A stretch of DNA of 64,000 nt, from the NCBI GenBank assembly GCA_033675545.1, contig JAWDGP010000284.1:154001-218000 (forward strand). Reading direction: 5' to 3'. Position 1 is the first letter of the stretch. The number at the start of each line of letters is the position of its first letter. Under the pieces are notes generated by a model. The model saw nothing but the letters and a program-made list of their open reading frames with translations, was not told the origin of the DNA and did not search any database. Position numbers and translations under genes: made by a program. This document shows positions 63,068 to 64,000 of the stretch, piece by piece. This DNA comes from Elysia crispata (Eukaryota; Mollusca; Gastropoda; Plakobranchidae).

Positions 63068-64000
63068 TCATTCAGAGCTGACTGCAGCAAGAGTGAGAGC
63101 TGTGCGCCGTTGAGCCCATATGATGGATGGGTCTAGAGATGGAAGCTGCACAGTCCACACAATGTTGGCAGCACACTGCAGGTCCGAGTGCCTGGCACTG
63201 TACAATGGACAGTGGTACTCGTACTTCTTGTCGAGTACACTTCCACTCTTTGTTGTTGCTTAAGTGTGAGACACAGAGAAGCACAAATTTTACCAATTAA
63301 ACTTGGAAAAAATTCATTGGTCACAAGACTATAAGAAAGATTCCTCTGACGAAATAAATTAAAATAAATATAATGTATTTTTGCTCTCTGACATGGCAGG
63401 AACAGACAAAATCCCAATTGTAGCAACTATTTAAGTATTTTTATCCTTATCATTTTTCACTGATTCAAACTTTACAGTCTGTGAAAACAAATGCGTTACA
63501 TCCAATCATTTGAAACATTCTACAATTCAGGATAACTGTAATATTTTTGCAAGTACTAACAGCTTCTAAAATCCGACTATTTCTTTTCCTTTCTAAAAGG
63601 AAAGGTTACATTTTTGTCTCTCACTTGAGTGCAATGCTTAAAGAAGTATTTTACCATACTGCTGCTAAGGCTAGCATAAAATCAATTATTGAATCTTTAT
63701 ATTTAACCATTCTATGACAATTGTAGAAGCACCTGACTTATGTAGAAATTCCCATGGAAGTCTAACTCTGAAATACCTCACAAGCAAAAATAAATTGTTT
63801 AAATATATGTATAATATTTTAGTCCATTACTGACAACCTACCTGTTTTTGAAGCTACTGCAGCACTTGCAGCAGCATCTTCAGTTGTATTAAAACGGGCA
63901 CTCTTCTTGACTGGGACACCTTTCACAGAATCTGATGTGCTGAATGGTTTAATCCACAGCACAGGCAGTGGCTCATGGTCATAGCAACATGCACTCTTGT
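63068..64000 (-). CDS. Dynein heavy chain-like protein, C-terminal end (partial, runs off the right edge)
   Basis: Two minus-strand coding exons are visible: 63842 to beyond 64000 (donor GTAGGT, phase 1) and 63068-63258 (acceptor after CACACTTAAG, ending in TGA). The joined frame reads PLPVLWIKPFS, then an Ala/Ser/Lys-rich stretch of about 40 residues, then YEYHCPLYSARHSD, NIVWTVQLPS and IIWAQRRTALTL before the stop. The order (Leu-Pro)-W-x-KP, Y-x-CP-x-Y, a beta strand with (V/F)xLPS, and W-x-x-R-x-(V/T)-ALxL is that of the extreme C-terminus of axonemal dynein heavy chains, the ATP-driven motors of cilia. Which paralogue cannot be told from about 110 residues. It is convergent with SNUPN. 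Confidence 0.72.

Overview
This window is animal nuclear DNA. It is AT-rich and gene-poor, with spliced genes that have small exons (about 80-400 bp) and kilobase introns with GT/AG ends. It carries long (GA)n, (GATA)n, (TA)n and other microsatellites and decayed LINEs, a Helitron and LTR pieces. A snurportin-1 gene and an axonemal-type dynein heavy-chain terminus point to a ciliated metazoan. The GA/GATA satellites and AGATCT-rich patches resemble gastropod or other lophotrochozoan genomes, but that placement is inference. No bacterial features, rRNA genes or CRISPR arrays are present.

Genes. (1) A four-pass membrane protein gene of unknown family lies on the minus strand, 44563 down to 29993. 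I rebuilt five coding exons with compatible phases; its last exon or exons were not found. (2) Snurportin-1 (SNUPN), plus strand 53492-60489, has nine coding exons, 414 codons and an unusual RG-rich tail. It is the import adaptor for trimethylguanosine-capped snRNPs. (3) The 3' end of a dynein heavy-chain-like gene enters from the right edge on the minus strand (63068 to beyond 64000), convergent with SNUPN.

Mobile and repeat landscape. 1-10 kb: no gene; one 260-bp tandem duplication and possible unidentified minus-strand coding decay. 10.2-11.2 kb: a 5'-truncated non-LTR retrotransposon with an uninterrupted reverse transcriptase ORF and an 11-bp target-site duplication. 15.3-16.0 kb: a Harbinger-like MITE flanked by TTA. 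16.6-20.5 kb: a repeat island made of a broken histone H3 fragment, an ~810-bp tandem repeat with tRNA-like boxes, a (GA)n block and a 59-bp minisatellite of about 15 units. 22.8-23.5 kb: a LINE fragment split by a probable solo LTR. 27.1-28.45 kb: a broken Helitron N-terminal region. 39.5-41.0 kb: an old CR1/L2-like LINE in intron 1 of the membrane-protein gene. 45.6-50.7 kb: a dense purine/pyrimidine microsatellite belt. 57.4-58.4 kb: another LINE relic in SNUPN intron 5.

The genes do not form a functional cluster. I saw no clear new multi-gene system. The most unusual items are the unidentified four-pass gene, the SNUPN RG tail, the 59-bp minisatellite beside the ~810-bp repeats, and the dated LINE insertion.
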